Source: JBARCX01 sp049794535
GTDB lineage: Bacteria; Pseudomonadota; Gammaproteobacteria; Xanthomonadales; Rhodanobacteraceae
NCBI GenBank assembly: GCA_049794535.1
Contig: JBARCX010000362.1
Span: forward strand, 1-27,699
Length of the DNA stretch: 27,699 bases
Reading direction: 5' to 3'
Of the stretch, positions 6,949 to 15,177 are shown one piece after another. The position numbers and the translations under genes were made by a program. The stretch's first letter is position 1, and every line of letters begins with the position of its first letter. Under the pieces are notes generated by a model, which saw only the letters and a program-made list of their open reading frames with translations, made no database searches and was not told the DNA's origin.

Positions 6949-8106
6949 TTAGAGCGTCCCTGCAAATGCGTGTTGTTGCAGTGAATGAAATAAAGAATCC
7001 ATTCTCGATAATTGCTGGTCCAGTGCCTTCTTCTTGCGCCTAATGGTCAAGGTACACAGCTGAAACTGATATTGAAGTTGACTGGGAGGAATCGGTATCG
7101 ATATTTCCTGAAATTCTTGGGCATTAATGTTCGCCATGCCTACGATGCTCTTGCACATGGCCCGTAATATTGCCTTGCCGCTGGAGGAATTAAGAAAGGA
7201 GGCGATGTATTCCGGCACATGTTCCTTCAAAGTTCTAGCCCTGACTAAATAACCGGCATAGGCCATCGGAGTGGGACCGTCGTATACCGCAGTCTTCCCC
7301 ACCAACTCTTTGCTGTTGGTTCGGTTAAACAAGATATCACCCGGACGGACCGTATATTTCTCCATAGATCCGTCAGTGCTAATGTATTTGAGATTGGTCA
7401 AGTCCATCTCTCCCCCGTATGTGAGATTATTCATGCGAAGAATAGGAACATCACCTTGAAGGGCAGCCTTCTCCGATGAACCATACTTTGCCGACTCGAG
7501 AAGATCACGTATCCGCCCCATTGGCCAGCCCTTCGGATTCGTCACTGGATCACCGAACATCTCTAGGAACACAGACTGCAACAGCTGATCGAGTTTGACG
7601 ATGGCTTCGCGGCGCTTGGCACGCAGTGCATCAGCCTTGTCCAAAATCGCCGCGATGCGACGTTGCTCTGGGAGTGGCGGGAGTGGGATCTTGATTTTGG
7701 CTACTTGAGCTGGTCGTGCCCGCAGTAACGAGCCGCCGACCCCCGAGACAGTTGCCATAAATTCGGCATTGAACTGATCTGAAACCAAGACCTGTCGGAG
7801 GTAGTTCGGAAACACGCGGCAGCTACGGAAGACGATCCATTCACCAGAAGCAATCTGCCGGATACCAGACGAAGAACCCACTACAGAAGATCGCCTGATA
7901 TGAGGCACGATCTTAGAAATCATCACATCGTTCGGCTGTACGATTTGTTTCGTCGAGCCAATTTCGTTACCACATAGGACAGCCGGACGGCCCGCGTCAA
8001 ATGCAGGAATGCTGTGAAGCTCAAACTTTTCATCCGGGAATTTGGCCGGATCCAACGATCCGTTACGTCCAGCCATCAGCTCGCCGGCTTCAACCAATGG
8101 GTACAT
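6949..8106 (-). CDS. hsdS: type I restriction-modification specificity subunit
   Basis: The 385-residue protein sets the bipartite DNA target of the complex. It has two target-recognition domains: the first runs from the N-terminus to about 140, the second from about 190 to 345. They are separated by the conserved helical spacer (PLPPLPEQRRIAAILDKADA, then LLQSVFLEMFGDP), with a second copy of the PIPP motif and a C-terminal coiled coil. The ATG at 8104-8106 shares its A with the hsdM stop (TGATG), a standard coupling arrangement; a GTG one codon upstream is the alternative start. The second recognition domain (about 6,960-7,500) is more AT-rich than hsdM and hsdR, as expected for a part that is exchanged between strains. 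The recognition sequence cannot be predicted from here. Confidence 0.93.
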   Translation of the reverse strand: MYPLVEAGELMAGRNGSLDPAKFPDEKFELHSIPAFDAGRPAVLCGNEIGSTKQIVQPNDVMISKIVPHIRRSSVVGSSSGIRQIASGEWIVFRSCRVFPNYLRQVLVSDQFNAEFMATVSGVGGSLLRARPAQVAKIKIPLPPLPEQRRIAAILDKADALRAKRREAIVKLDQLLQSVFLEMFGDPVTNPKGWPMGRIRDLLESAKYGSSEKAALQGDVPILRMNNLTYGGEMDLTNLKYISTDGSMEKYTVRPGDILFNRTNSKELVGKTAVYDGPTPMAYAGYLVRARTLKEHVPEYIASFLNSSSGKAILRAMCKSIVGMANINAQEFQEISIPIPPSQLQYQFQLCTLTIRRKKKALDQQLSRMDSLFHSLQQHAFAGTL

Positions 8107-9596
8107 CACTTCAGCATCCCCTCCAGCTCGTTCATTCCCCGTATGATCTCCGCCTCCAGTACTTTCAGATCCGCCAGAATCTTCTGCGGCAACTCATGCT
8201 GCACTTCTTCGTGTACCACCTGCTTATAACGATTGATTGACAGGTCATAGTCATTGCCGACGATCTCCGCTTTAGGCACCAGAAAGCTTTGATCGGTACG
8301 CATGCGCTTTTTCTCTGCGCCGCGATGCTGCCATCGTTTGAGTGCATCCGGCAGGTTGTTACTCTCGTGTTTCGCTTGATCAAGTGGGTTGCGCTTGTCG
8401 TCTAGCGAATAGCCATCAGCCTGCATGTCATAGAACCACACGTTATCCGTGCCACCGGAGTTGGTTTTGGTGAACAACAGGATCGCGGTGGACACACCCG
8501 CATACGGGCGGAACACACCCGACGGCATGGAGACGATACCGTCCAGCTTGTGCTCTTCCACCAACATGCGCCGTAGTTCCTTATGCGCCTTGCTGGAACC
8601 GAACAGCACACCATCTGGCACGATCACGGCAGCACGACCACCAGCTTTCAGAAGACGCAAGAACAGCGCCTGGAACAACAGCTCAGTCTTTTTGGTCTTG
8701 ACCACAGCCAACAGGTCTTTGGCGCAGCTCTCGTAATCCAGTGAGCCGGCAAACGGCGGATTGGCCAGAATCAGGCTGAACTGCCCCTCGACATTCGCAT
8801 GACCTTCGCTCAAGGAATCCCGATTCTCGATGGCCGGATTTTCCACACCATGCAACAGCATGTTCATGCTACCGACACGCAGCATGGTGCTGTCGAAGTC
8901 GAAACCGTGAAAGGTGTCGTGGTTGAAACGCTTGGTCGATTTCTTGTCCGCGTAGATTTCATCGCGGTGGTGCGCGTTGAGATATTCACTGGCCGCGACC
9001 AGGAAACCCGCCGTGCCACAGGCTGGATCACAAATGATGTCGGACGGCTTGGGTGCCATCATGTCCACCATCAGTTTGATGATGTGGCGCGGCGTACGGA
9101 ACTGGCCGTTTTGCCCTGCACTGGCAATCTTGCCCAGCATGTATTCGTAGAGATCGCCCTTGGTATCACGATCCTCCATGGGGATGGCATCGAGCATGTC
9201 CACTACTTTGGTCAGCAGCGCGGGCGTAGGGATGGTGAAGCGCGCATCCTTCATGTGTGTGGCGTAGGTAGATTCGCCATCATGCCCACCGAGTTTCTTA
9301 ATGAAGGGAAACACTTCCTCGGACACGATGTGATACAGCAGCCCTGGATCGCCCAGATCCTTGAACACTGACCAGCGCAATTTCTGTTGACGCTTGTTGA
9401 AGATGGGGTCCTGGACGGGCTGCTTGAGCCGATTGGCCTTTTTTTCCTTGACCGTCTGTAGCTCGTCCAGCCGCTTGATGAAAAGCAGATAAGTCATCTG
9501 CTCGATGACTTCTAACGGATTGGAAATGCCACCGCTCCAGAACGCATTCCAGATTTGGTCGACTTGGCTTTTGATGGTTCCGGTAATCACGGTCAC
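8106..9596 (-). CDS. hsdM: type I restriction-modification N6-adenine methyltransferase subunit
   Basis: The 496-residue protein has the HsdM N-terminal helical domain (QVDQIWNAFWSGGISNPLEV) followed by a class I methyltransferase fold. The SAM-binding motif DPACGTAGF is at about residues 190-198 and the catalytic NPPF at about 279-282, typical of N6-adenine methylation. It protects host DNA and, with HsdS and HsdR, forms the restriction complex. It is the first gene of hsdM-hsdS-hsdR. The frame starts with GTG at 9594-9596; a second GTG two codons later (9588-9590) lies 8 nt after AAGG and may be the real start. No clear promoter could be assigned in the 80-bp gap before hipA. Confidence 0.95.
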   Translation of the reverse strand: MTVITGTIKSQVDQIWNAFWSGGISNPLEVIEQMTYLLFIKRLDELQTVKEKKANRLKQPVQDPIFNKRQQKLRWSVFKDLGDPGLLYHIVSEEVFPFIKKLGGHDGESTYATHMKDARFTIPTPALLTKVVDMLDAIPMEDRDTKGDLYEYMLGKIASAGQNGQFRTPRHIIKLMVDMMAPKPSDIICDPACGTAGFLVAASEYLNAHHRDEIYADKKSTKRFNHDTFHGFDFDSTMLRVGSMNMLLHGVENPAIENRDSLSEGHANVEGQFSLILANPPFAGSLDYESCAKDLLAVVKTKKTELLFQALFLRLLKAGGRAAVIVPDGVLFGSSKAHKELRRMLVEEHKLDGIVSMPSGVFRPYAGVSTAILLFTKTNSGGTDNVWFYDMQADGYSLDDKRNPLDQAKHESNNLPDALKRWQHRGAEKKRMRTDQSFLVPKAEIVGNDYDLSINRYKQVVHEEVQHELPQKILADLKVLEAEIIRGMNELEGMLK

Positions 9597-9676
9597 TGCC
9601 TTAGATTGAATCGTTATGTATCGACACGACGCAACCTAACTTGCGCCATAAATGAAGATGGAAACAGAAGCTTGGC

Positions 9677-10948
9677 TTAGCTCAATTGCTGCGATATGTC
9701 ACGCATGTGCCCATGCACCAATTGCCGCAACAGCCTTGCTTCGCCTGGCAAAAGAGCCAACTCCTTGTCGTGCTCGCATGCCTCCAGCAATGCCAGCGCC
9801 AACCGATTTACCTTGCCCCGTATTTCGCCAAGCAACCGATCGCTTACCGCTCGAGGGATGCCAAGCGCTTCACCAAAGCGATGAACATCATCACGACACA
9901 CGTCACCGAAGCGAATTGCATTACCCATCGGCGTCACCAGCTCAGCCTGCCCCCATGCACCATCACGGTAGATGCTGGTACCGATCAAGTCGTAGTGCGG
10001 TGCTATAGCAACGCCTTTCGCATCGGGAAAGAAGCTCAAGTTTTTCAGATGCGCGTCGCCATTGCCAATGAATAAATTGAACACGCTCCAACGAAAAATG
10101 GCTTGTCGAGTCAACGCCCTGGTGCGGCAAAGTTCTGCCAGCTCGCGTAGCGTTTCGGCCGTGGCCTGCTGGTACTTGAAGGCCTTATCGAGCGAGAGTA
10201 GTTGGCAAGCATCCAGCACATGCCGGCGACGCGCTTGTGCACCATCGCCCACTCGGTCGAAACGCTTTACGAGATAGACCGGCTCGGGCACACGTCGCAA
10301 GGCCACCTCGGGAACGGGCAACCCTACCGCCGCAGCCAGACGCATGACGAACCATTCGTTGATGGTGCTGTGCGCGTAGTGATCGGGCTGCAGATGATCC
10401 GGCTTGAGGATATGCGTGGAAGCTGTGCGTCCCTGTGGCTCGAACAACTCGCCGTGATCCAACACCACAGCCAGCTTGTGCTGCGCACCGGCCACGGACA
10501 TGCGTTTGGGTGCGTCGTGCGACAGCGGCACGCGCGGCAGATTACGGATGCGTGCGGATAACGCTTCGTCACTCAAAGGTGACAGGCCACCCGTCGGCAG
10601 TGCTTCGCCCGGTGTGAGCAGGGTCAATGCTCCCGCGGATTCTGGACCGTAACGCTGCAGCAAGCCGAATGCGTCGGCAGAATCGACGCCCGCATCCTGT
10701 GCCAACAAAGTGCGTGCGCCCTCTTCCGGCAGCAAGTTGTCGAAGAACCACTGCACGGGGCGTTGCGAAGCGCCATCGACGATTTCACCCTCCGCTAGCG
10801 GCAGGCTTGGCGACAGTGTGAACGCATCAGGCGATGCCTGCCAATCAACGTTGTAAGCGAAGGACCAAAGATTGCCCGCTTCGCGCAGCTCGCCGATGCG
10901 CGTCTGATCCATCCAGACATCCAAGGTTCGAGGCGCAGGCACGCTCAT
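9677..10948 (-). CDS. hipA: HipA-family serine/threonine kinase (toxin)
   Basis: The 423-residue product matches the family length. It has the N-terminal HipA domain 1, then the phosphorylatable loop RMSVAGAQHKL (about 149-159), where Ser151 corresponds to the autophosphorylated Ser150 of E. coli HipA. The catalytic motif IGNGDAHLKN (about 294-303) and the metal-binding HYDL (about 318-321) follow. E. coli HipA phosphorylates glutamyl-tRNA synthetase and causes persistence; relatives use other targets, so the substrate here is not certain. The ATG overlaps the hipB stop (ATGA), so the pair is translationally coupled. All recognisable catalytic residues are intact. Confidence 0.9.
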   Translation of the reverse strand: MSVPAPRTLDVWMDQTRIGELREAGNLWSFAYNVDWQASPDAFTLSPSLPLAEGEIVDGASQRPVQWFFDNLLPEEGARTLLAQDAGVDSADAFGLLQRYGPESAGALTLLTPGEALPTGGLSPLSDEALSARIRNLPRVPLSHDAPKRMSVAGAQHKLAVVLDHGELFEPQGRTASTHILKPDHLQPDHYAHSTINEWFVMRLAAAVGLPVPEVALRRVPEPVYLVKRFDRVGDGAQARRRHVLDACQLLSLDKAFKYQQATAETLRELAELCRTRALTRQAIFRWSVFNLFIGNGDAHLKNLSFFPDAKGVAIAPHYDLIGTSIYRDGAWGQAELVTPMGNAIRFGDVCRDDVHRFGEALGIPRAVSDRLLGEIRGKVNRLALALLEACEHDKELALLPGEARLLRQLVHGHMRDISQQLS

Positions 10949-11196
10949 GAGCTGGCCTTTGTAACTTCTGCATCCGGTGCGTCGGGAACGTCCAGCACGA
11001 TGCTGATGCCCAGTTCCTCCAGCACGCGCAGTACGCGTTCCAGTTGCACGGTGGGTTTGCCCGATTCAACGTCGCGCAGGAAGACGTGACTGGATTCGAC
11101 CATGGCGGCCAGATCGTCCTGCCGCAGGCGTTGGCGCTTGCGTTCGGTGTGTATCGCCTTGCCGATATCGGCAGCTGTGGATACCCGAATGTGCAT
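10945..11196 (-). CDS. hipB: HipB-like XRE-family antitoxin / repressor
   Basis: The 83-residue protein has one Cro/C1-type helix-turn-helix (about 10-60; RQDDLAAMVESSHVFLRDVESGK) and a short C-terminal tail. In E. coli, HipB sequesters HipA and represses the operon. The ATG at 11194-11196 is preferred because GAGG lies 6 nt upstream; a TTG four codons earlier is inside that Shine-Dalgarno and is less likely. Upstream are three copies of one operator (11214-11336) and a promoter between the first two, consistent with autoregulation. Confidence 0.88.
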   Translation of the reverse strand: MHIRVSTAADIGKAIHTERKRQRLRQDDLAAMVESSHVFLRDVESGKPTVQLERVLRVLEELGISIVLDVPDAPDAEVTKASS

Positions 11197-11213
11197 GGCT
11201 CGCCTCAAAAATC

Positions 11214-11231
11214 TAAACGATGATTTCGATT
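11214..11231. promoter_or_regulatory. hipBA operator 1
   Basis: TAAACGATGATTTCGATT is an imperfect palindrome and the copy nearest to hipB. It overlaps the end of the predicted -10 box. Read on the minus strand it shares AATCGAAAT-ATCGTTT with operators 2 and 3. HipB binding is inferred from repetition, symmetry and position. Confidence 0.65.
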
Positions 11232-11257
11232 GTGCCGTAAAACATGGGTGGCAGCAA
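11229..11257 (-). promoter_or_regulatory. predicted hipBA promoter
   Basis: On the minus strand, TTGCTG (11252-11257) and CACAAT (11229-11234) are separated by exactly 17 bp, a reasonable sigma-70 pair. The transcript would start inside operator 1, about 25-30 nt before the hipB ATG. The promoter lies between operators 1 and 2. Confidence 0.45.
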
Positions 11258-11263
11258 GAAAAC

Positions 11264-11282
11264 TAAACGATCATTTCGATTT
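11264..11282. promoter_or_regulatory. hipBA operator 2
   Basis: TAAACGATCATTTCGATTT is the second copy, 50 bp from operator 1 (about five helical turns, so on the same face of the DNA). On the minus strand it shares the 18-base core AAATCGAAATGATCGTTT with operator 3. It lies just upstream of the predicted -35 box. Confidence 0.65.
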
Positions 11283-11304
11283 TGTGTATTTGTCCAAGAT
11301 CGCC

Positions 11305-11336
11305 CTATAAATCGAAATGATCGTTTCGATTTATAG
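11305..11336. promoter_or_regulatory. hipBA operator 3, extended perfect palindrome
   Basis: The arms CTATAAATCGAAA and TTTCGATTTATAG are perfectly complementary (13 bp each) around TGATCG. This is the most symmetric of the three copies and lies about 48 bp from operator 2. It is distal to the predicted promoter, so it may support looping or cooperative HipB/HipAB binding. Confidence 0.65.
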
Positions 11337-11370
11337 GATGATCTTGCTCTACCGCAGGATCGGGACGCAC

Positions 11371-11396
11371 AAAAAAGGCCCTTTCGGGCCTTTTTT
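11371..11396 (-). terminator. intrinsic terminator after purA
   Basis: AAAAAAGGCCC/GGGCCTTTTTT is a perfect 11-bp stem with loop TTTC. It lies 23 nt beyond the purA stop on the minus strand and is symmetric, so it could also stop plus-strand transcription. Confidence 0.92.
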
Positions 11397-11418
11397 GCTA
11401 AGCGTTACCTGCTACCGA

Positions 11419-12726
11419 TCAAGCAAACGGATCATCCAACACGATCGTGTCATCACGATCCGCGCCGGTGGCGACCAGCGCCAGCTTGCAACCCGACAGC
11501 TCTTCCACCGCACGCAGGTACGCACGTGCTGCGGGCGGCAGCTGGTTCCAGTCGCGGATGCCGGCGGTGGATTCCTGCCAGCCGGGGAATTCCAAGTAGA
11601 CGGGCTTGCACTCGTCCCAGCCGTCCGCATCGAGCGGGGCCAGCTCGCGGCGCTTACCGCGGTATTCGTAGGCGATGCAGACCTTGACGGTTTCGAGGCC
11701 ATCGAGCACGTCGAGCTTGGTGATGGCCAGGCCGTTGATGCCGTTGATCTGGGTGGCGCGCTTGAGTGCGACCAAGTCGATCCAGCCGCAGCGGCGCGGG
11801 CGGCCGGTGCTGGCGCCGAACTCGTTGCCGACCTTGCGCAGGCGCTCGCCCATCTCATCGTTCAACTCGGTCGGGAACGGACCGCTGCCGACGCGGGTGG
11901 CGTAGGCCTTGCAGATGCCGAGCACGTAGTCGATATCGCCCGCGCCCACGCCGGTACCGGCGAGTGCGCCGCCCACGGTGGTGTTGGACGAGGTGACGTA
12001 GGGATAGGTGCCGTGATCGATGTCGAGCAGCGCGCCCTGCGCACCCTCGAACAGGATGTTGCCGCCTTCCTTGCGCACGTCGTGCAGGATGGTGGCGACG
12101 TCGTCGACCATCGGGCGGATGTACTCGCCCCAGGCCATCGCGTCTTTAAGCACGGTGTCGTAGTCGACCGGCTCGCACTTCAGCCACTGGGTGAGGATGA
12201 AGTTGTGGTAGTCGACGGCGGTTTTCAGCAGCGCCGGCAGCTCGTGCGGGTACATCAGATCAGCAACGCGGATGGAGCGGCGGGCGACCTTGTCTTCGTA
12301 GGCCGGGCCAATGCCGCGACCGGTGGTACCGATGGCCTTGCCGCCGGCTGCGATCTCGCGCGCCTTATCTACGGCAATGTGGTACGGCATGATCAGCGGC
12401 GTGGCCGGGCTGATCTTCACGCGCGAACGCACTTCGACGCCATTGGCTTCGAGCTCGGCGATTTCTTCCATCAGTGCGGCCGGCGACAGCACCACGCCGT
12501 TGCCGATCAGGCACAGCGCGTCGTCGCGCAGGATGCCCGAGGGAATCAGATGCAGCACGGTCTTCTTGCCCTTGATCACCAAGGTATGACCGGCGTTATG
12601 ACCACCCTGGAAACGGGCTACTGCGCGGACGCGCTCGGTTAGCAGATCGACGATCTTGCCTTTACCTTCGTCGCCCCATTGTGCGCCAAGGATTACGACT
12701 GACTTACCCATGATCTTCTCGCTCAT
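11419..12726 (-). CDS. purA: adenylosuccinate synthetase
   Basis: The 435-residue enzyme joins IMP and aspartate using GTP to form adenylosuccinate, the first committed step to AMP. Hallmark motifs are present: GAQWGDEGKGK at the N-terminus with the catalytic Asp, GGHNAGHT, the IMP-binding TTGRGIGP, GAQGALLDIDHGTYP, TGRPRRCGW and TKLDVLDG. The start at 12726 (MSEKIMGKS) has GGAG 8 nt upstream; the ATG at 12711 (MGKSVV) would match the 430-residue length of Xanthomonas PurA but has only a weak ribosome site. It is last in the miaA-to-purA cluster and is followed by a strong terminator. Confidence 0.97.
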   Translation of the reverse strand: MSEKIMGKSVVILGAQWGDEGKGKIVDLLTERVRAVARFQGGHNAGHTLVIKGKKTVLHLIPSGILRDDALCLIGNGVVLSPAALMEEIAELEANGVEVRSRVKISPATPLIMPYHIAVDKAREIAAGGKAIGTTGRGIGPAYEDKVARRSIRVADLMYPHELPALLKTAVDYHNFILTQWLKCEPVDYDTVLKDAMAWGEYIRPMVDDVATILHDVRKEGGNILFEGAQGALLDIDHGTYPYVTSSNTTVGGALAGTGVGAGDIDYVLGICKAYATRVGSGPFPTELNDEMGERLRKVGNEFGASTGRPRRCGWIDLVALKRATQINGINGLAITKLDVLDGLETVKVCIAYEYRGKRRELAPLDADGWDECKPVYLEFPGWQESTAGIRDWNQLPPAARAYLRAVEELSGCKLALVATGADRDDTIVLDDPFA

Positions 12727-12790
12727 TGGTTGAGCTCCACGAGGGAGCGCAGGAAACATAAAACGTTCGTGGCGGTTACCCGCCGGTATT

Positions 12791-12976
12791 TCAGTGCACC
12801 AGTTGCAGCACGAGCAAACCGACCACCATCGCACCGGCGCCGAACAGCCGCAGCGTACGCGGCTCGAGTTTCAGCGCCTCACGCACCATCGCCTGCCAAC
12901 CGCGTGGTGCGGCGAACAACACCAACCCTTCGATCACCAGCATCAGGCATAGCGCAGCGTTGAGGTCGTGCGACAT
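12791..12976 (-). CDS. DUF2065 (YjeT-type) small membrane protein
   Basis: The 61-residue product has two hydrophobic segments (about 7-23 and 45-60) joined by a charged loop (REALKLEPRTLRLFG). It matches DUF2065, whose E. coli member YjeT also lies between hflC and purA. The function is unknown. It starts 13 nt after the hflC stop and precedes purA by 64 nt, so it is part of the same transcription unit. Confidence 0.85.
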   Translation of the reverse strand: MSHDLNAALCLMLVIEGLVLFAAPRGWQAMVREALKLEPRTLRLFGAGAMVVGLLVLQLVH

Positions 12977-12989
12977 GTGTTCGATCTGC

Positions 12990-13862
12990 TCAGCGCTTAC
13001 CGGATGCCGCCGGGTTACCGAAGTAGTGCAGGAATTCGGAATCCGGCTTGAGGATCAGCACGCCTTTGCCGTCCATGAATGACTTGTCATACGCCTGCAG
13101 GCTGCGGGTGAATGAGTAGAACTCAGGATCCTGCCCGTAGGCCTGTGCGTAGATTTCCGCGGCTTGCGCATCGCCATCGCCACGGATCTTGGCGGCATCG
13201 CGATCCGCATCGGCGCGCAGCACCTGGCCCTGGCGATCGGCATCGGCCTTGATCGTTTCGGCGAGCTGCTTGCCGGTGGAACGCAATTCATTGGCCAGCT
13301 GCAGACGCTCGGCGCGCATGCGCTTGTAGACGGATTCGCTCACTTCGTCCGGCAGATCGATACGCTTGATGCGCACGTCGACCACGGCAATGCCGAGGTT
13401 CTTGCGGGCAATGGTGTCCGTCTGCTGACGCACGCGCTCGGTGATGTCCTTACGGCCACCGGCAATCAGCTCTTGCAGGGTGCGCGCGTTGAACTCATAA
13501 CGCAGCGCATCTTTGACGATAGGCAGCAGGCGTTGCGCGGCCTGCAGCTCGTCGCCCGCCGTGGCACGGTAGTACGCCGCGTTATCGGCAATGCGCCACT
13601 TCACGTAGAAGTCGACGTTGACGCTCTTCTTCTCGGAGGTGAAGTAACGCTCCGGTTGCGCGTCGAGCGTGAGGATGCGGTTGTCGAACTTCATCACTTC
13701 CTGCAACAGCGGAAGCTTGAAGTGCAGACCGGGCTGATCGCTCGAGCGCACGATGCGGCCGAACTGCAGCACCAGGGCGTTCTGCCCTTCGCTGACCACA
13801 TACATACTGTTGAAGCCGATCAGCGCGAGCAGCACGGCAAGGATGGCGGCAGTAACCTTCAT
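12990..13862 (-). CDS. hflC: HflC, subunit of the HflKC membrane complex
   Basis: The 290-residue SPFH/band-7 protein has one N-terminal membrane anchor (VTAAILAVLLALIGFNSMYVV), the SPFH domain with QNALVLQFGRIV, and a long Ala/Arg-rich coiled coil (about 170-240). With HflK it forms a large periplasm-facing cage around the FtsH protease and restrains its access to membrane proteins. The start overlaps the hflK stop by ATGA (13859-13862), implying coupled, stoichiometric synthesis. The ending FLHYFGNP resembles that of proteobacterial HflC proteins. Confidence 0.95.
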   Translation of the reverse strand: MKVTAAILAVLLALIGFNSMYVVSEGQNALVLQFGRIVRSSDQPGLHFKLPLLQEVMKFDNRILTLDAQPERYFTSEKKSVNVDFYVKWRIADNAAYYRATAGDELQAAQRLLPIVKDALRYEFNARTLQELIAGGRKDITERVRQQTDTIARKNLGIAVVDVRIKRIDLPDEVSESVYKRMRAERLQLANELRSTGKQLAETIKADADRQGQVLRADADRDAAKIRGDGDAQAAEIYAQAYGQDPEFYSFTRSLQAYDKSFMDGKGVLILKPDSEFLHYFGNPAASGKR

Positions 13863-15004
13863 GGCTGCTTCTCCTTGCTGGCGTCATCACTCGTGGTGGT
13901 GGCCGACTGCATCACCGCACCCACGTTGGACGCACCGGTCGAGCTGGACGATGCACTACCCGGCGACAGGTTGATGATGTTGCGGCCATCCGTGCCATCA
14001 ACCACTTTCGGGGTGTTCGTCAACACACGCTCCATCGTTTCCAGCCACAGGCGGCGACGGGTCACCTCGGGGGCGGCCTTGTACTGTTTGAGGATGAGGT
14101 TGAAACGCTCGGTGTCGCCCTGCGCATGCGCAATGCGCTCGGCCTTGTAACCCTCGGCTTCCTGACCGATGCGTGCGGCATCGCCGGTGGCCTGCGGAAT
14201 CACCTGGTTGGCGTAGGCGCGCGCATTGTTGACGAAGCCCTGCTTGTCTTCACGCGCGGCGTTGACGTCGTCGAAGGCGTCTTTCACTTCCTGCGGCGGC
14301 GCGACGTTCTGGAAGCTCACGTCGGTGACCTGCAAGCCAGCGTCGTAGGCATCGAGGGTCTGCTGCAGGATCTCGCGCGTCTGCTGCTGCAGAGTGTCGC
14401 GGGTTTGCGTAACGGCCTGGGCCACCGGAGCGACCGGTGCGGCACCCGTGGTGGCATCTGGCGCTGCGTCGGTACCGGTGAGGATGTCATCCATCGAGTG
14501 GGCACCCACGATGGAACGCACGGCAGCCTCGGAGGCCTCACGCAACGTGTCTTCCGGATCGCTCACGGAGAACAAAAATTTACGTGCGTCCGACACCTGA
14601 TACTGCACGTTGAAATTGACCGAGACGATGTTCTCGTCGCTGGTCAGCATGCGTACCTGATCGGAAACCGAGCGCACACGCGTGGTGGCTACTTTGGTCA
14701 CCGACTCGATCGGCTGCGGGAGCTTCAAATGGAAACCCGGGCCCAGGGTGCGCGAGTACTGGCCGAAACGCAGCACCACGCCGGCCTGGCTGGCATCGAC
14801 GATGGTGTAGCTGCTGAGCAGCAGCCATGCCAGCACCAATGCCGCGAGCACGGTAACGATACCGCCGCGGCCACCGCCAAGCTTACCGAGCCGCCTTTGC
14901 AGATCTTTCAGCACGGCATCGAGGCCCGGCTTACCGCTAGAAGGCCGCTTATTGTTTTTGTTCCACGGGTCGCGCTGCCCGTTTCCGGGTTCATTCCAGG
15001 CCAT
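13859..15004 (-). CDS. hflK: HflK, subunit of the HflKC membrane complex
   Basis: The 381-residue protein starts with the Gly/Asn-rich MAWNEPGNG typical of HflK, has one membrane segment (about 49-66), then the SPFH domain (AGVVLRFGQYSR, GPGFHLKLPQPIE) and a coiled coil. It is the partner of HflC. GGAG lies 7 nt before the ATG. An unusual feature is an Ala/Thr/Pro-rich stretch (about residues 176-198, TGTDAAPDATTGAAPVAPVA), placed where E. coli HflK moves directly from the conserved ..MDDILT to the next helix. The tail after about 345 is Ser/Thr-rich and low complexity. Confidence 0.95.
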   Translation of the reverse strand: MAWNEPGNGQRDPWNKNNKRPSSGKPGLDAVLKDLQRRLGKLGGGRGGIVTVLAALVLAWLLLSSYTIVDASQAGVVLRFGQYSRTLGPGFHLKLPQPIESVTKVATTRVRSVSDQVRMLTSDENIVSVNFNVQYQVSDARKFLFSVSDPEDTLREASEAAVRSIVGAHSMDDILTGTDAAPDATTGAAPVAPVAQAVTQTRDTLQQQTREILQQTLDAYDAGLQVTDVSFQNVAPPQEVKDAFDDVNAAREDKQGFVNNARAYANQVIPQATGDAARIGQEAEGYKAERIAHAQGDTERFNLILKQYKAAPEVTRRRLWLETMERVLTNTPKVVDGTDGRNIINLSPGSASSSSTGASNVGAVMQSATTTSDDASKEKQP

Positions 15005-15145
15005 GGTCAGTCTCCTTGAGGCCGCTGGGAGGCCGGCAACTTCGGCCGGAAAACGCTATGTGCAAGATGGGACATGGTGACGAAGCGTGGCGTGACAAGT
15101 AGCCCCTGCATGGGGCGGCGCACAAACGCTTGGTATTCTAACAGA

Positions 15146-15166
15146 GCCGGCACATGACGTGCCGGC
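15146..15166 (-). terminator. hairpin after hflX
   Basis: GCCGGCAC/GTGCCGGC is a perfect 8-bp stem with loop ATGAC, 11 nt beyond the hflX stop on the minus strand and followed there by TCTGTTAGAAT. The T-tract is weak, so it may only attenuate read-through into hflKC, which begin 142 nt later. Confidence 0.5.
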
Positions 15167-15177
15167 CATCGAGTCTG

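Noticed and set aside
11305..11336. Perfect palindrome read as a transcription terminator
   Set aside because: There is no T-run, and the core sequence recurs twice more in the hipBA control region, so it is an operator.
11317..12642. Plus-strand open frame of 441 codons opposite purA
   Set aside because: Antisense shadow of purA, with the His/Asp/Val/Gly-rich composition typical of such shadows.
13164..15019. Two long plus-strand open frames opposite hflC and hflK
   Set aside because: Antisense shadows; the SPFH proteins on the minus strand have full conserved motifs and good start sites.
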